This document shows, piece by piece, positions 21,577 through 33,900 of a stretch of 64,000 nucleotides of DNA. The notes beneath the pieces are model-generated. The model was not told where the DNA came from. It searched no databases and saw nothing but the letters and a program-made list of their open reading frames with translations. Origin of the DNA: Daucus carota subsp. sativus (Eukaryota > Streptophyta > Magnoliopsida > Apiales > Apiaceae); contig NC_030381.2 of the NCBI RefSeq assembly GCF_001625215.2, positions 49,313,214-49,377,213 on the forward strand, written 5' to 3'. Every line of letters begins with the position of its first letter. The stretch's first letter is position 1. Made by a program: the position numbers and the translations under genes.

Positions 21577-22128
21577 GGGTTAATTATCAAGTTAGTCACT
21601 GAAGTGGGCTTAATGTATCAAGTTGGTCACTGAATTCAAAACGGTATCAAGATGGTCACTAAAGTGGCCATAAATATCAAACAAGTACCTTGAAATATGA
21701 GTTCAAGCAGTAAAAATATTATTTATAAAGTTTTACACATTATTTTTAAATGTTACCAAAACCAAGTAAAAGGTTATGACTTCTAATATTTATGACAAAA
21801 AATTTAGATTTTATCAAGTTTATTTATTATTTATTTTTAATTAAAACAAAGAAATAACTATATAATAAAATATAAATAATAAATAAACTTGATAAAATAT
21901 AAATATATTATTTTAAATACTAGAAGTCATAACCTTTTAGTTGGTTGTGGTAACATTTAAAAATAATGTGTAAAACTTTATAAATAATATTTTTAGTGGT
22001 TGAACTATATTTCAAGGTACTTGTTTGATATTTATTGCCACTTCAGTGACCATCTTGATACCGTTTTGAGTTCAGTGACCAACTTGATACATTAAACCCA
22101 CTTCAGTGACCAACTTGATAATTAACCC
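21577..22128. mobile_element. Foldback MULE-type MITE with 10-bp target duplication
   Basis: A 552-bp element whose two halves are inverted copies over at least 200 bp each. Both ends read GGGTTAATTATCAAGTT inwards. The flanking decamer GTTAGAAAAT is repeated exactly at 21567-21576 and 22129-22138; 9-10 bp duplications are diagnostic of the Mutator superfamily. Each arm carries three direct copies of ATCAAGTTGGTCACTGAA-like sequence (left arm at 21585, 21617 and 21646). No ORF inside. Confidence 0.88.
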
Positions 22129-22388
22129 GTTAGAAAATAGGCATATAAGGTTTTGAAATCATGAGCCAAAAGCAATGGACCATCACTGGTTCTCTATTTC
22201 AACCCTGCTGAACTTGTCACTGAAAATTTATCAAACCTGCTAGCATATAACTTCAATTACTCAGTATTACCCAGGGTAAAGAAGAAATTAGAATGAAATC
22301 TGACAAAACCTCCATCCTTCATTCAGAAACTCCATAATTGTCCTCATCACAATAAAAATATTGTAAAGTGTAATAGACGGGGAAAACC

Positions 22389-23120
22389 CATAGTTACATG
22401 GGTCGAGGTTCGATTCGATACGGGGGACGAAATCGGATACGCGAAACATTAGTTTCAGTGAATCCGGTACGACGGAACGTTTGGGTACGAAGGAACGTAC
22501 GGGTACGATGAGTTATTTTAAAAAAATTAATATATTTACAGTAAATATACAGTTTAATCAATAACTTATACATTAATTAATATATTTTTAAAATTATATT
22601 AAATAAAATTGTTTTGAAATATTTTTTATGATTTATGAAGTGATTGGGCCGAAAAGGGCTATCATCAAACAATATGTATTTGCAAGTTGCAACAGTCACT
22701 GTTAATTCATTTTAAAATGTATTGGACTTGGAGATAAAAAGCCCAACACATATACCCTAGTAATCCTTTTATTGGCGGCCGATTGTGTTGCATATACTTA
22801 CAGTACAGATATACACACACCCACCGTTCCTTTTCATCTTCACTCATTTTCTTCTTCTTTTGTGCATACAATCACAGCAAACGAAAAGTCAGAATCATCT
22901 AAATCATAGATCTGTTTATTCCCAGCAAGAACAATGGTGCGTACATTAAATCTGATGTTTTTCTTCTTAAAATAAACTTGGTCGTCGGAGTTTGTATGGG
23001 TCGCCGGAATTGATGAACCGGACGCGAATTATGGCGACCTGGGTCGGAAACGACCCTTGTTCCGGGTCGAACGAACTGGTTCGGGATACGTGGGGGCGTA
23101 CCCGTTTCCTTGTAACTATG
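22389..23120. mobile_element. Non-autonomous hAT element with 8-bp target duplication
   Basis: 732 bp between perfect 10-bp inverted termini CATAGTTACA/TGTAACTATG, extended by near matches. Flanked on both sides by the identical octamer GGAAAACC (22381-22388, 23121-23128), the hAT signature. Subterminal regions are GC-richer with repeated GGGTACGA/GGTTCGATTCGATACG motifs. The centre (about 22800-22945) looks like a leader with CT-rich tracts and an ATG at 22934, possibly left over from a deleted transposase gene. No transposase domain is present. Confidence 0.88.
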
Positions 23121-23128
23121 GGAAAACC

Positions 23129-24149
23129 AAACTACATGCTCCAGGGTTTCTTGTCGGCTAATTGTATTGCATACTCACGGACACTAAAATCAAAATCCCC
23201 TAACAAAAATTCGAGAAAAGGAAATAATTATGGTTAACTAAGCCATAACAGTCTAGCGCAATACAACAAATCCTAACTTCCTAACCCGACTATGCTAAAG
23301 CAGATAGGGAGTTAAAAATTAAATCAAATCGAACTACTCAACCCCTATCCTAATATGCACAGGCCTCATTTCACCATCATGTTATCACCAAGAGTATGCC
23401 TCCACATCTCCATAATCATGCTTGGCATAATATATAAACAAAATATTACATTACAATTAAGATCTACTAATATAACAACATAAACATAAAACACACGTAA
23501 CCACATAATTATGATTGTTAAGAATATAAATGTCTAAATCATAAGAATTAATAAGCACAATACGAAAAAGCATTGTGCTTATTAATTCCCTGATAATATA
23601 ACAAAGCTTAATTCAATACTAAAATTATCAAGTAGTTAATGGGATCTTGTGTGGTCTCTTTCATTTTTCAATTAACGAATTAAATTCTCATATAGCAGAA
23701 ATAATTCTCATACGGCATCTGAATCTGCTCTGCTCATAAAATTCTCATGTGAAACACTCCACTCCACACAACAGACTCACACGCGAACACAAAATCGAAA
23801 GCTGAATACCTTCAGAAATTGCTTCTACAACCTTCCCCTTGTCCCCCTAAGCAGCAATGCGAATCTCCTAGACTAATTAACCTCAACAGAAAGATCTCCC
23901 ATCTACAATAACAAAAAACACAATCTCAACATCCAAACACAAATTTCCCTCAACTTTATTTATAAGTTCCTGGTTCTAGTAAAAACTAAATTTAAATTGT
24001 TAAAGAGTTCCGAAGCAGGAAAACAATGTTTAATTACACTATCAGCTTTGCATTTGCCATAGCTCGCTCTTTTAATAGCAAAACTATTGTCTCGTACATT
24101 CACACTTAGTCATTATTTTAATTAAATTATGCAGCATTGAAATCTTGTT
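23129..24149. other. AT-rich region with one strong hairpin
   Basis: No gene signal. The only clear structure is the 17-bp perfect inverted repeat at 23545-23588. This is the 3' side of the minus-strand fragment described next. Confidence 0.5.
23545..23588. repeat. Perfect 17-bp hairpin
   Basis: GAATTAATAAGCACAAT (23545-23561), a 10-nt loop, then its exact complement (23572-23588). On either strand RNA would form a 17-bp stem. The sequence just after it on + (CTGA then T) resembles a Helitron 3' end but is too close to the stem to be convincing. Confidence 0.7.
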
Positions 24150-25579
24150 ATGATACCAATGTCATCATACCAATGTCGTCATCTTGGAGATATTTGTTTA
24201 TGTGTACATTCTCAGATGACATTTCAGAAAAACGGCTTCTTGTTTTACTATCCAAATTAGCCTGAGACCTTCGAGTCTTTGACCTTGTGCGACAGGTTCC
24301 AACAATGTTACTAATGTCAGACAACGGAGTTCTTGTTGTACAGTCTATGTTCTGTGGTGTCCTAGTTAAAGAACTCTTCTTCTTAAGACCTTACAAACAG
24401 ACAAAATCATTTATTCTAAAATCAAATAAACATTGTGCTTACGCATAGACCGTGCTATAGATATTTATACCTTCATCTGATAAACTGGAGATGCGTTGAT
24501 TAAAAGTCCCAGGACTTGCATGTTCTGGTGGAGTCCTGGTAAAAGAACTCTTCTTCTCAAGGCCACAAACAGACAAAATCGTTCAGTTTAGAATGAAATG
24601 AACATTGTGCTTTCACAAAATTAGTGCCACATATATGTGTACCTCCAACTGATAAACTGGAGATGCCTTGATTAACAGTCCCAGGAATTGCATGTGTTGG
24701 GTATGATGTATTTGCTAGAATTATATAAATCTGAATTAATTCCATTACATAATTACATAATACAAATTGTTTAAAAATCCAAAAGATAAGAATTTGAAAA
24801 TACCACTGTTAGGAGGAGATAGCGGAGAAAGAGGATAACTAAATCTATTAGCCGAATTTCCAGAGATATTCTTTTTCCCTCCATATTTCTTGCGCTTTCT
24901 AACACTCTTTGGTTTGTAACCTAACAGATAGACAAAAAAATAAACGAATGCAGTTCACAATCTATGTATACCGCAAATAAACAAAAAATCGAACCTAGGA
25001 TTATATCTTCGGAAGTAAACAACTGCCATGGTCTGGTGGAATCTTGATCATCCTAGCAAATGACAACTAACAGTTAGTACCAACAAAAATAAAAATAAAT
25101 GAAATGAAATCCAAACATATCATAGATAATAACAGAATAAGAAGTTGTCTATTTCATTCAATTAAATTTGACATTGTATGATTTTCAAACAATTGAGCAG
25201 GTTGATTAACTGTAATATGTAATAAGGAGGAAGAACATAATGAGTAAATCAGAACTGATCTACACACTAATTTCAAATTCAAATTTGATTTGGTTATAAT
25301 ATTGGAAAGAATTACCAATTGCAGGTGCTGGGTTGTACTTGCAGCCGGCGGAGAGAAATCTTCCTGGAGAAGCCTTGCATTCGCTTCTATGCTCTGCAGC
25401 TTCGAGGTAAACAATCTGTGTGTGTAGGTTTTGTGTGCGTGTGAGTGCACGTGGGAAACAATAACGTGGTAGACTGATGTCCACTTATTAGCATAGTAGT
25501 AACGGTGGAAGTATTGTAATTCTTGGCAAGCTGAAGGGTAAAGTTTCAAGCGGGTGAAGCTACGGTAGCAAAGAGGCAA
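24150..25579 (-). pseudogene. Multi-exon gene fragment, possibly Helitron-derived, with duplicated exon
   Basis: I do not recognise this gene firmly. Exons that join in phase on the minus strand: one ending 25316 (upstream limit uncertain, open to 25579), 25052-24995, 24920-24804, 24714-24643, a degenerate exon about 24573-24481, and about 24391-24150. The protein is basic and low-complexity: SVRKRKKYGGKKN, PLSPLSPPN, PGTVNQGISSLS, TRTPLSDISN. TPLSDISN-like blocks occur near the N-termini of plant Helitron helicase-like proteins, so a truncated Helitron ORF is my best guess. No helicase or Rep domain follows; the frame stops near 24150. The fifth exon lacks an AG acceptor at the position its paralogue uses, so it may be skipped. 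Confidence 0.35.
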
Positions 25580-26274
25580 CAGAATTTATTATATACATAG
25601 ATGCATACTTCTACACAAAAACACAAGGTACTAAGAAAAAGAAAACATAGAATAAAATCTAAGAGTACAAGTGTAACTTACAGTGAAGACGACATTATAC
25701 AATAATTTTTGTCACTGTGAAGCATGATTGCTGAAGTTGATGTAAATCATATGAAGTTCATAACGCATCTATAATAAAATAACCTGATACATCAAAAGCA
25801 TCCTATTTATAAATGTTGTAAACAACACAAGTAGAACAACAGTCTTTCAAAGATCCAATACTCTTATAAAGGTGTTGGACGAAACCTTGTTCTAAAAAAA
25901 AAACTTCCTACTAATGCTTTAGGCCTCTCAGATTCAATATATTTTTCAATCAACTCGACCATTACCGATCTTCCTATACTTTTCTTCTGTCCAAAACCCC
26001 ACTCCTATGGACCTCTGAACTGTCACATAACGAAATACATCCATCAATCACCACCTCATCTACAACTCGATCAGCCATGTGTACTTATCTCTTTTCTCAT
26101 AAAACAATCAACAAGACAATCAAAGGTTGCATCCTCCACAGATATTCCTCTAGTGTTCATGCTTATTAAATATAAGTGAAAAACTCTATTTGGGTCATTT
26201 TAACAAAACCTGCATACTACTCTTTGTTTACACTAGCACAAAGGCTAGTATATTCCGACCTACAATACTCACAA
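25580..26274. other. Region downstream of HPPK/DHPS
   Basis: Mostly AT-rich non-coding sequence holding the 3' UTR of the folate gene and the upstream flank of the preceding fragment. Nothing else recognised. Confidence 0.5.
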
Positions 26275-28135
26275 TCATGCAAAAGATGCTCTCCTTTCTA
26301 TCATTGCATCACAAAGCCTTGCAGCATCCACGTTATCTTTAACATTGTGAACTCTCACAATATTTGCGCCCCCCAAAACCCCCATGGTAACTGAAGCAAC
26401 AGTTGCTGGATCTCTATCACTTGCAGCAGATCGAGAACATATGTCTCCCAAGAATCTCTTTCTGGAAGGGCCAATTAATAGAGGCGCATGAGAAACAGCC
26501 AGGCTCTTCCTGGCAATCTCTGTTCGAATAGTTGGCAAACCCATAAGGATGTCCAAATTATGTTCAACTTTCTTTGAAAAACCAATTCCAGGGTCAATTA
26601 TAATCTTCCAAGCTGGGATGCCCGCCAACTCTGCATCTTGAACACGCACACATAGTTCAGAAGCAACATCCTTACAAACATCATCATACTGAAGATTTTC
26701 ACTGTTTTGCATAGTAGAGGGGTTACCCCTCATGTGCATTGCAACATAAGGAACCTTCAGTTCTGCAACAACATCAAGCATCTTCGAATCTAACAGACCA
26801 CCGGAAACATCATTCACAAAATGAGCACCTTTACTGACAGCCTCAGATGCAACTTGCGAATAGAATGTATCCACAGACAGAAGCTTCCCTTCTGCCTCGG
26901 GCATTTTTAATATGGTCTCTAAGACTGGAATTAGTCTATCCAGTTCCTCCTCAGGTGAAATCCTAGATGCCATTGGACGGGTTGATTGCGCACCAATATC
27001 AATTATATCGGCCCCTTGCAATATCATCATTCGAGCCTGTGAAACTGCATCCTCCACAGACTGGTACTTTCCTCCATCGCTAAAGCTATCTGGAGTAACA
27101 TTTAATATACCCATGACAGAGGTTTTTACAGACCAGTCCCATAAGCTATTCCCAACTGGTAACACCCTTTTCATCCCATCCTTTCCAATCAAAGATTGGC
27201 CACCAAGTTTTTCCCATGATTCAAAAATCCCACCAGGATGTATTGAATAGGAATGCCAACAGGCGACAACATCACTGTCTACATTAGATCCCAATAAATC
27301 GACCAGCGGAGCCATCACAAATGGTCTTTCCCATATTCGTTCGTGGGGAACAATTAGAGTTTCCGAATGAATCCTGTGTTTACCATATAGCAATATATCC
27401 AAGTCTATTGGTCTTGGCCCATATCTTATACCACCGGTACGACCCATATCCTTCTCGATTTTTTTAAGCACTCCCAATAACTCGTGAGGACCAAGTTTTG
27501 TAACACCTCTAATGGCAGAGTTGAGGAATCGAGGTTGCTCAGTAACATAAGCAGGCTCAGTTTCATACAGACAACCATGCCTCATTATATCGATTCCTGA
27601 TCTCCTCATCAGCTGAAGGGCTTCATCAAAATTGTTAAGCCTGTTACCCACATTGCTTCCCAAGGCAATTACTACTTCCTCTTCTTGTGAATGTACTTCC
27701 ACTGTAGAATCAGGGGATGAGTGAAAGAAAGAAGCAGGTGCTGCATAAAAGTCGGTAAATAATCATCAACAATACATGTCATTTTCTAATAAAACCTCAT
27801 AGATTTCTGTCATAAAATTGTTAAATGAAAAAAAAAACAATAACAAAGGCCATGCTCTCATCCAAAGTCCTATGAAATTGATACGTTCCTGGTTAAATAC
27901 GAAGACAGAATAATTTTTGATTGGATATGTGACGAGAAACGCAAACAAGTTACAGTATGGTGAACAATAAAAGGATAACATCAGAATTCATAATCAGTTC
28001 ATAGTCTCCGCATTAAATTTGAAGTGCATTAGCCAAGACAAGTGAATGAGAACTACCTTTGCGAGATTTCAAGACAACGTTAGTCACACATTTAGTGGTG
28101 GGAGTCAGCCGCCTGAGAATACCTATGCCAGACAT
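26275..28135 (-). CDS. Bifunctional HPPK/dihydropteroate synthase, mitochondrial type
   Basis: Two coding exons: 28135-28057 (ATG, 26 codons) and 27740-26275, joined in phase with GT donor and TGCAG acceptor; 514 residues. Residues 1-26 are basic and Ser/Thr-rich without acids after the start, fitting a mitochondrial presequence. About residues 48-175 are hydroxymethyl-dihydropterin pyrophosphokinase (IALGSNVGNRL, GPRPIDLDILLYG). About 220-510 are dihydropteroate synthase (GILNVTPDSFSDGG, GADIIDIGAQSTRP, NDVSGG, DPGIGFSK, IGPSRKRFLG, RVHNVKDN). It makes dihydropteroate from hydroxymethyl-dihydropterin and p-aminobenzoate in folate synthesis; the DHPS half is the sulfonamide target. The long ORF alone could start only at a GTG, so the upstream ATG exon is needed. 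The fused two-domain layout and length match plant homologues. Confidence 0.95.
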
Positions 28136-30952
28136 AATCCCTTTTCAGGACAATGACAACAATACAACAACTTCTCCGAATCTACAAAATTAATCCAAGG
28201 CACTGCAATTTTTAAAAAAACACATTACTCACCTCAGAACTCTTTAATGTACAGGAATATAACCGAAAAACAGATTCAACTTTATCAAAACTAACATAAT
28301 GCATTCATTGCCTTGTAATTTCAAAAATTCAGGGTTCGATTAGAAAAGCAGCAAAATGTTTATGTATCTTTCTAGTCCTCAATTGGGTCAATATCAAAAT
28401 CAATCAAGATTCAAGATTAGAAAGTCTAGAACAGATGCCTAATTCATTATGTTGTTATAAGCAAAATTTTATCCATCACAACCTAAAAGAGTATGTATAT
28501 ATTAGTATATATGTGTATATATAAATGTAAGTGAAGAACACATGGAAAGTAGAGACTGAATGATTATTACAGCACATAGAAGTGGGTGAAACACAGATAA
28601 AAATCCATTGAAGAAATTACCTTGAATATTTGTAGTAACCTAGTACAAGTGCAAGTGTAAGGAGTAACACACGATTCAAACGGCAACTAAGGCCACCCAT
28701 GAGTGTTTGGTTTATTGGGACTGCCTGACCTCTCTGTTGGATTAAATTATAGTTTTCTTACCATTTCTGTGAAAAAAGAGGGGAAACATATTTTTTGGAA
28801 TAAATTTTTTAATAAAAATTATATGCAGGGCCTTCTGGGTGCCCTGTGCAAAATTATAAATATATGCCCCAACAACAAAATTAATAAAAATTAATCATTT
28901 TTTATTATTATTTTGACATAATTATAAAATTAAAAAACTGGAAAAACAAGTAAAAGTTAGTAAGATATAATAATTATAAAAAAATATAATCATACAAAAA
29001 CTAATTTAAATGTAAAATTTATTAAAATGTAAAACTCTAACTAGCTGATTAATTAATTCTAATTTAACTTTGTCATTGAATATATAAACATTAAATAGAA
29101 ACTTAATTTAAAATAAATTTGAAATCCAAAAATTGAATTATTAAAAATAATATAATGTAAACGAGAACTAGTGTTGACCGTTGTATTTAATAAATTAAAT
29201 TAGCAGTCTAAATTACTAATCAAATAGAATAATATTCTTATTACATATTTTCCTCATTAATTTTATTTTAAAAAAATTATAAATTACTTTATCATTAAGA
29301 CTAATATAACTTTTTTTAAAATTTCTAAGATGATATTTTTTTCAATTAATAGATACATATACAATGTGCCCTCAAAAATATGGGCGTTGTTCAGTCTAAC
29401 AACTCGCATACCCTCCGGCACGGCTTGATTATAGGTAAAAGAGGACGAGATAGTATTAAAAAAATTAACATGTGAGAAAATTATAATACTTTTTTTTTGA
29501 CGGAAAAAATTATAATATTTAAAATTTAAAATTTGTCATCAATAGAGTTATTATGATATTTATATATATTGAATGTTTTATTCTTTTAGAGTACTGAAGG
29601 GGCATTATGTTTGACTCGAATTTAACAAATTTTACTGTGGGCGATGATAGTCATATTTATATACTTTTTAAAAAATTTAGTTTAAAAAGATTTAATCCAA
29701 TATGACATAACACCGTGTGTCAAAATATAAAAAATGTATAGATATGATATTGTATTAGAATTATGTGTTTAATATAATATTGAGTCATTAATTTTAATTG
29801 ATTTGATTAATATTTAGTAAATTTTACATTAGGTACATATAATTATATAAAAATGATAACATTAGTAAAATAAAAATTAATTCCTAAACATCATACACAT
29901 TTACGTCTTTTAGTTATTCATCCAAGAACAAGAATAAAATATCTTGAAACAGGATGAATCGGTTTTAAATAAAAATATTTGAGACTCTAAAATGTTTGTA
30001 ATTAAGTTCACACGAACATGTAATCGGTCCATGATTCGTTGCACCTGAGATCGAAAGATACTACGAATACTAGAGAGATTTTACATGCCGTAAGTTTGTA
30101 GCTTTTTTATAGATTAAACCTTAAAGCCAATGAACATTCAAGAAGCAAGAAGACACTAGTGTAGAACCAGGACTATGAACAACAGGACACAACTCACAAG
30201 TCCAAGAAAAAACAAGAAACCTTAAAATTTCAAACCCACAAAACAGATTTGACTGATTGATTTCCACATCCTCAAACAAAAGTTTACATGTCATTCAACC
30301 CAAAATACCAAAAAAACCCAGAAAACAATTAAACAACAAATGGACCACTCACATCAAACCCCTTAAATTAACTACTCTCCTTTAAAAAATAGATACTCAC
30401 AAAACATTGAATGTACACATATGCATGCACATGAACACATGATAGTAAATCCCAATTTAACTCAATCCAAATCGATTGTCAAAAATAACGTTTGTTAAAT
30501 CTTGAAAATTGAATAGAAAGAATCAAACCAACCCCCCTCAAAGAAAAAAATAAAAAGGGAAATCTAAATTAAAAAATTAAAACAATGGGAAAGATTGAAA
30601 TTGTATACAGAACAACACCATGTTGCTATAATTTCTTAATCACTACTTTACTTTCTACAAATTCTATTCTTGTTTGTAATTACTGTTGTTTCTCTCTCTA
30701 TCTATTTCGTACTATTTTAATTTCTGTGTATATGTATATACCCGATATAAATTCTATAATTTATATATTTATCATCATATGAGATGTTAGATTCCTCTAA
30801 TTTGACTTGTTGGTTTCTTGGTTATTGGTTTCTTTGGTTATACGATAGATAAAAGAGATAAAGTTTGCATCTTTCTCTGTTACAAGCCTTAAGATTTGAT
30901 TTTTGAGGGTTTCGAGATCCGTTGAATTGGTTGATTTGGTGATTGATCTGTG
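28136..30952. other. Divergent intergenic region between HPPK/DHPS and RLT
   Basis: Carries the upstream regions of two divergent genes. 28820-29440 looks like a decayed element: GGGCCTTCTGGGTGCCCTGTGC near the left and GTGCCCTCAAAAATATGGGCG ... CCCTCCGGCACGGC near the right, with very AT-rich filling. The segment 30675-30780 is pyrimidine-rich followed by TATA-like tracts, a plausible RLT promoter. No ORF supported. Confidence 0.45.
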
Positions 30953-33900
30953 ATGGATAGTGGGTCTGATGGAGAAAGCAATAAAAACAGTGGTCAAGTT
31001 GAGGGTTTCAAGAAGCCTAAACGCCAGATGAAAACCCCTTTTCAATTGGAAACTCTTGAGAGGACTTATGCTGGTATGTTTGAATTTTTGTGTGAAATTT
31101 TGTGTTTATGTTTGAATCTGATTTTGGGTGTGATTTTTTGTTCTGGGTAATTTTTGTTTTGTGATTTTTAGCCTATTTGTGTGATATATGATTTTGGTAT
31201 GTTTCCCGTATGTTTTGATGTTTGTGTTGATGGGGTTTTGATGGTTTGAGCAGCTGAGATGTACCCATCTGAGGCGATAAGGGCTGAACTCTCTGTGAGA
31301 TTGGGATTGACGGATAGGCAACTGCAGATGTGGTTTTGCCATAGAAGATTGAAGGATAAGAAGGAAGGGTCAGGGTCGGGGAAGAAGACTCCAGCAGCTG
31401 CAGTGGGTAACAAGGGGATGATTAGTTCATCTAGAGATATAGTAAAGATGGAAGAGCAAGGTAGTGATGGAGGGTTTGGGTCTATGTCTAGGTCAAGATC
31501 AGGGTCAGGGTCAGGGCCAGGGTCAGGGCCAGGATCTGATTCGAGTCAGTATGACGATGATTTGCCATTGGTGCGGAGGAGTTACGTAATGTCTCCACAG
31601 GAAGCGATGATGCAGAGAGTTATTGCATGCGTTGAGGGGCAACTGGGTGAGCCATTAAGGGAAGATGGCCCAGTCCTTGGCATGGAATTTGACGAAGTTC
31701 CTCCTGGTGCATTTGGGGAGCCTATAAGTGCCGCAGGTGTGTCTTTATTGGTGATATTGTTGTATCTGCACATGCATGCTTAGTTTTTTCTCTCTTAAAT
31801 AAGATAGGCACTTTATACTAAGTTATTTGATAATACTAAGTTGAAGGACTATTATGAGTGCTGCAACCAACAATGCAGACATTGTTATGTTTTGGGTCTA
31901 ATTAATTGCTAATTTTATATATAGGTTCATATAATAAGTTTGAAGTAAAAGGGAGGGTGAGTGAGGATTCGAACCCTTGACTTGGGTTGCGGGTGGGGAA
32001 TTGGCCTCCACTAGGGTATCTCGATTTGGTGATTACTCTATTAAGTAGTATTTAATAAGCATGCAATCAGTTATCTGTCATACAGTTTCTTTTAGTTACA
32101 TATTTGAGCAGCACATCCCTTAAGTTAAGTCCGCAGATGTGTTCATTTAGCAGCACACATAAAAGTTGCAGCACTACTATATGTAGCAAGATCATAGATG
32201 ATTATACCAGTATGATTTATATTGTTCCATTTTTATTTGTTTTCTGTTGCTATAGAATATCATTACCATTTATTCTGTTGAATGTCATAACTTTACTCTT
32301 CACTTTACACACACACACACACACACACATCTTCTGAACAGGTTTTGCTGTTATGGTTCTGACCTTTTTTTTCTGTTTCTTTTGCAGCAGTAATTACGGA
32401 ACCTTGGGGACGTTCTGGGAATTTTTATGAGGGCAAGATGGTCGAGAGATCTAAACCCAAAAAAATTAAAGTTGGTCCCTTATTTCTGAACTCAAATGCT
32501 ATTTTTTTCCTTCTAATTTTATCTGGCATGTTTTGTGTTTTCAAGAAAGTGCTAGGAAACTCATATTTATTGATCATCAGCTTGTAATTTTGGTAGCAGT
32601 ACTAGAGTATAGAGTAGGCAGCCTACTAAATGCAAAAACAGTGGTTTGATGTGTTGCTTTTTATATAAATAAGAGATACCTGTAGAGGCTTTGTAAGTAC
32701 TAATTTCATGCAAATACTTTATCTGATGATCTTCCTTTCAGCCTCCCTGTGTTCCTCTTGGCATTTATTTATAAAAGGAGTATTTTAATACATATGCATC
32801 CTTCGCATGTTCATGATATTGTATTATCGTGTTTAGAGGAAGAAAAGATTGGTTTTCACAAAGTTGAAAATATTATTCTATTCTGAAGATTTATTTTTTA
32901 AGTTCTGAATTTGAATACTCTCAGGCTGCGGATAGAAGTTTTTCCGAACCTGCTGAACCTAGTTCCAGACCTGATTCGTATGGAAGAAGCCCATCTCACT
33001 TCTATATTTTGCCTGCTGATGTTTCTAATGTGAAAAGATCACCCCTCATGCAAGGCTCTGGACAATTGTCTAGGGAATATGGTGCTCAAGTGCCATCATC
33101 CAGTTATAGTTCGTTAAATCACAAAGTAGTTCAAGAACAATTTTCTTCACCTCCAAATAATAATGAATCTATTCTAAAAACAGAAGATGTATATCAAATA
33201 GGACAGAAGCGCAAGGTATCTGAATGTTACATACCAATTTATTTATGCATTTGCCAGGAAGATCGAAAAATTGTCTCATATGATCTAATGTGTTGCAGAG
33301 TGATGAAGTTCGAACCGGAAAAGATGTTGCCCATGAGAAAAGGATTCGCAAGGAACTTGAGAAACAAGATCTGTTAAGGCGAAAGGTTTGATCTTGTAGT
33401 TATAATCTCAGAATTTCGAATAGCACTTGTATAAATTACTTAATCGTGTCCTTGCATGGTTAACCTTTTGCTACAGAGGGAAGAGCTAATGAGGAAAGAA
33501 ATGGAAAGGCAAGAGCGTGAAAGGAAGAAGGAAGAAGAGAGAATGATGCGAGAAAAGATGCGGATGGAGGAGAAATATCAGCGCGAGGAAAAACGTGAAA
33601 TTGAAAGGAGGGAGAAATTTTTGCAGAGGGAGCTTTTGAAAGTAGGACTATGACCTAAAAAGAGACAACTTTCATTTTATCAGAACAAAAATTGAGATGT
33701 GTATCTCTCTGTTCTTAAGTACTTCTAAAAGTCTTTTTCCTTCTTTAATGCAAGGCTGAAAGAATGAGACAAAAGGAAGAGCTTCGCAGAGAGAGAGAAG
33801 CAGCGAAACAAAAAGCAGCTATGGAGAAGGCAGCGTTACGCAGAGTTGCCAAAGAATCATTGGAGCTGATTGAGGATGAACGTCTGGAATTGATGGAATT

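Noticed and set aside
23589..23594. CTGA followed by T next to the 17-bp hairpin as a Helitron 3' end
   Set aside because: Helitron ends usually lie about 10 bases beyond the hairpin; here the gap is one base and the stem is AT-rich.
27700..27702. GTG as start of the HPPK/DHPS ORF
   Set aside because: Plant nuclear genes rarely use GTG; an upstream ATG exon (28135-28057) joins in phase and supplies a mitochondrial presequence.
31965..31975. Perfect Pol III B-box suggesting a tRNA gene
   Set aside because: No acceptor, D or anticodon stems can be paired around it; treated as a SINE remnant.
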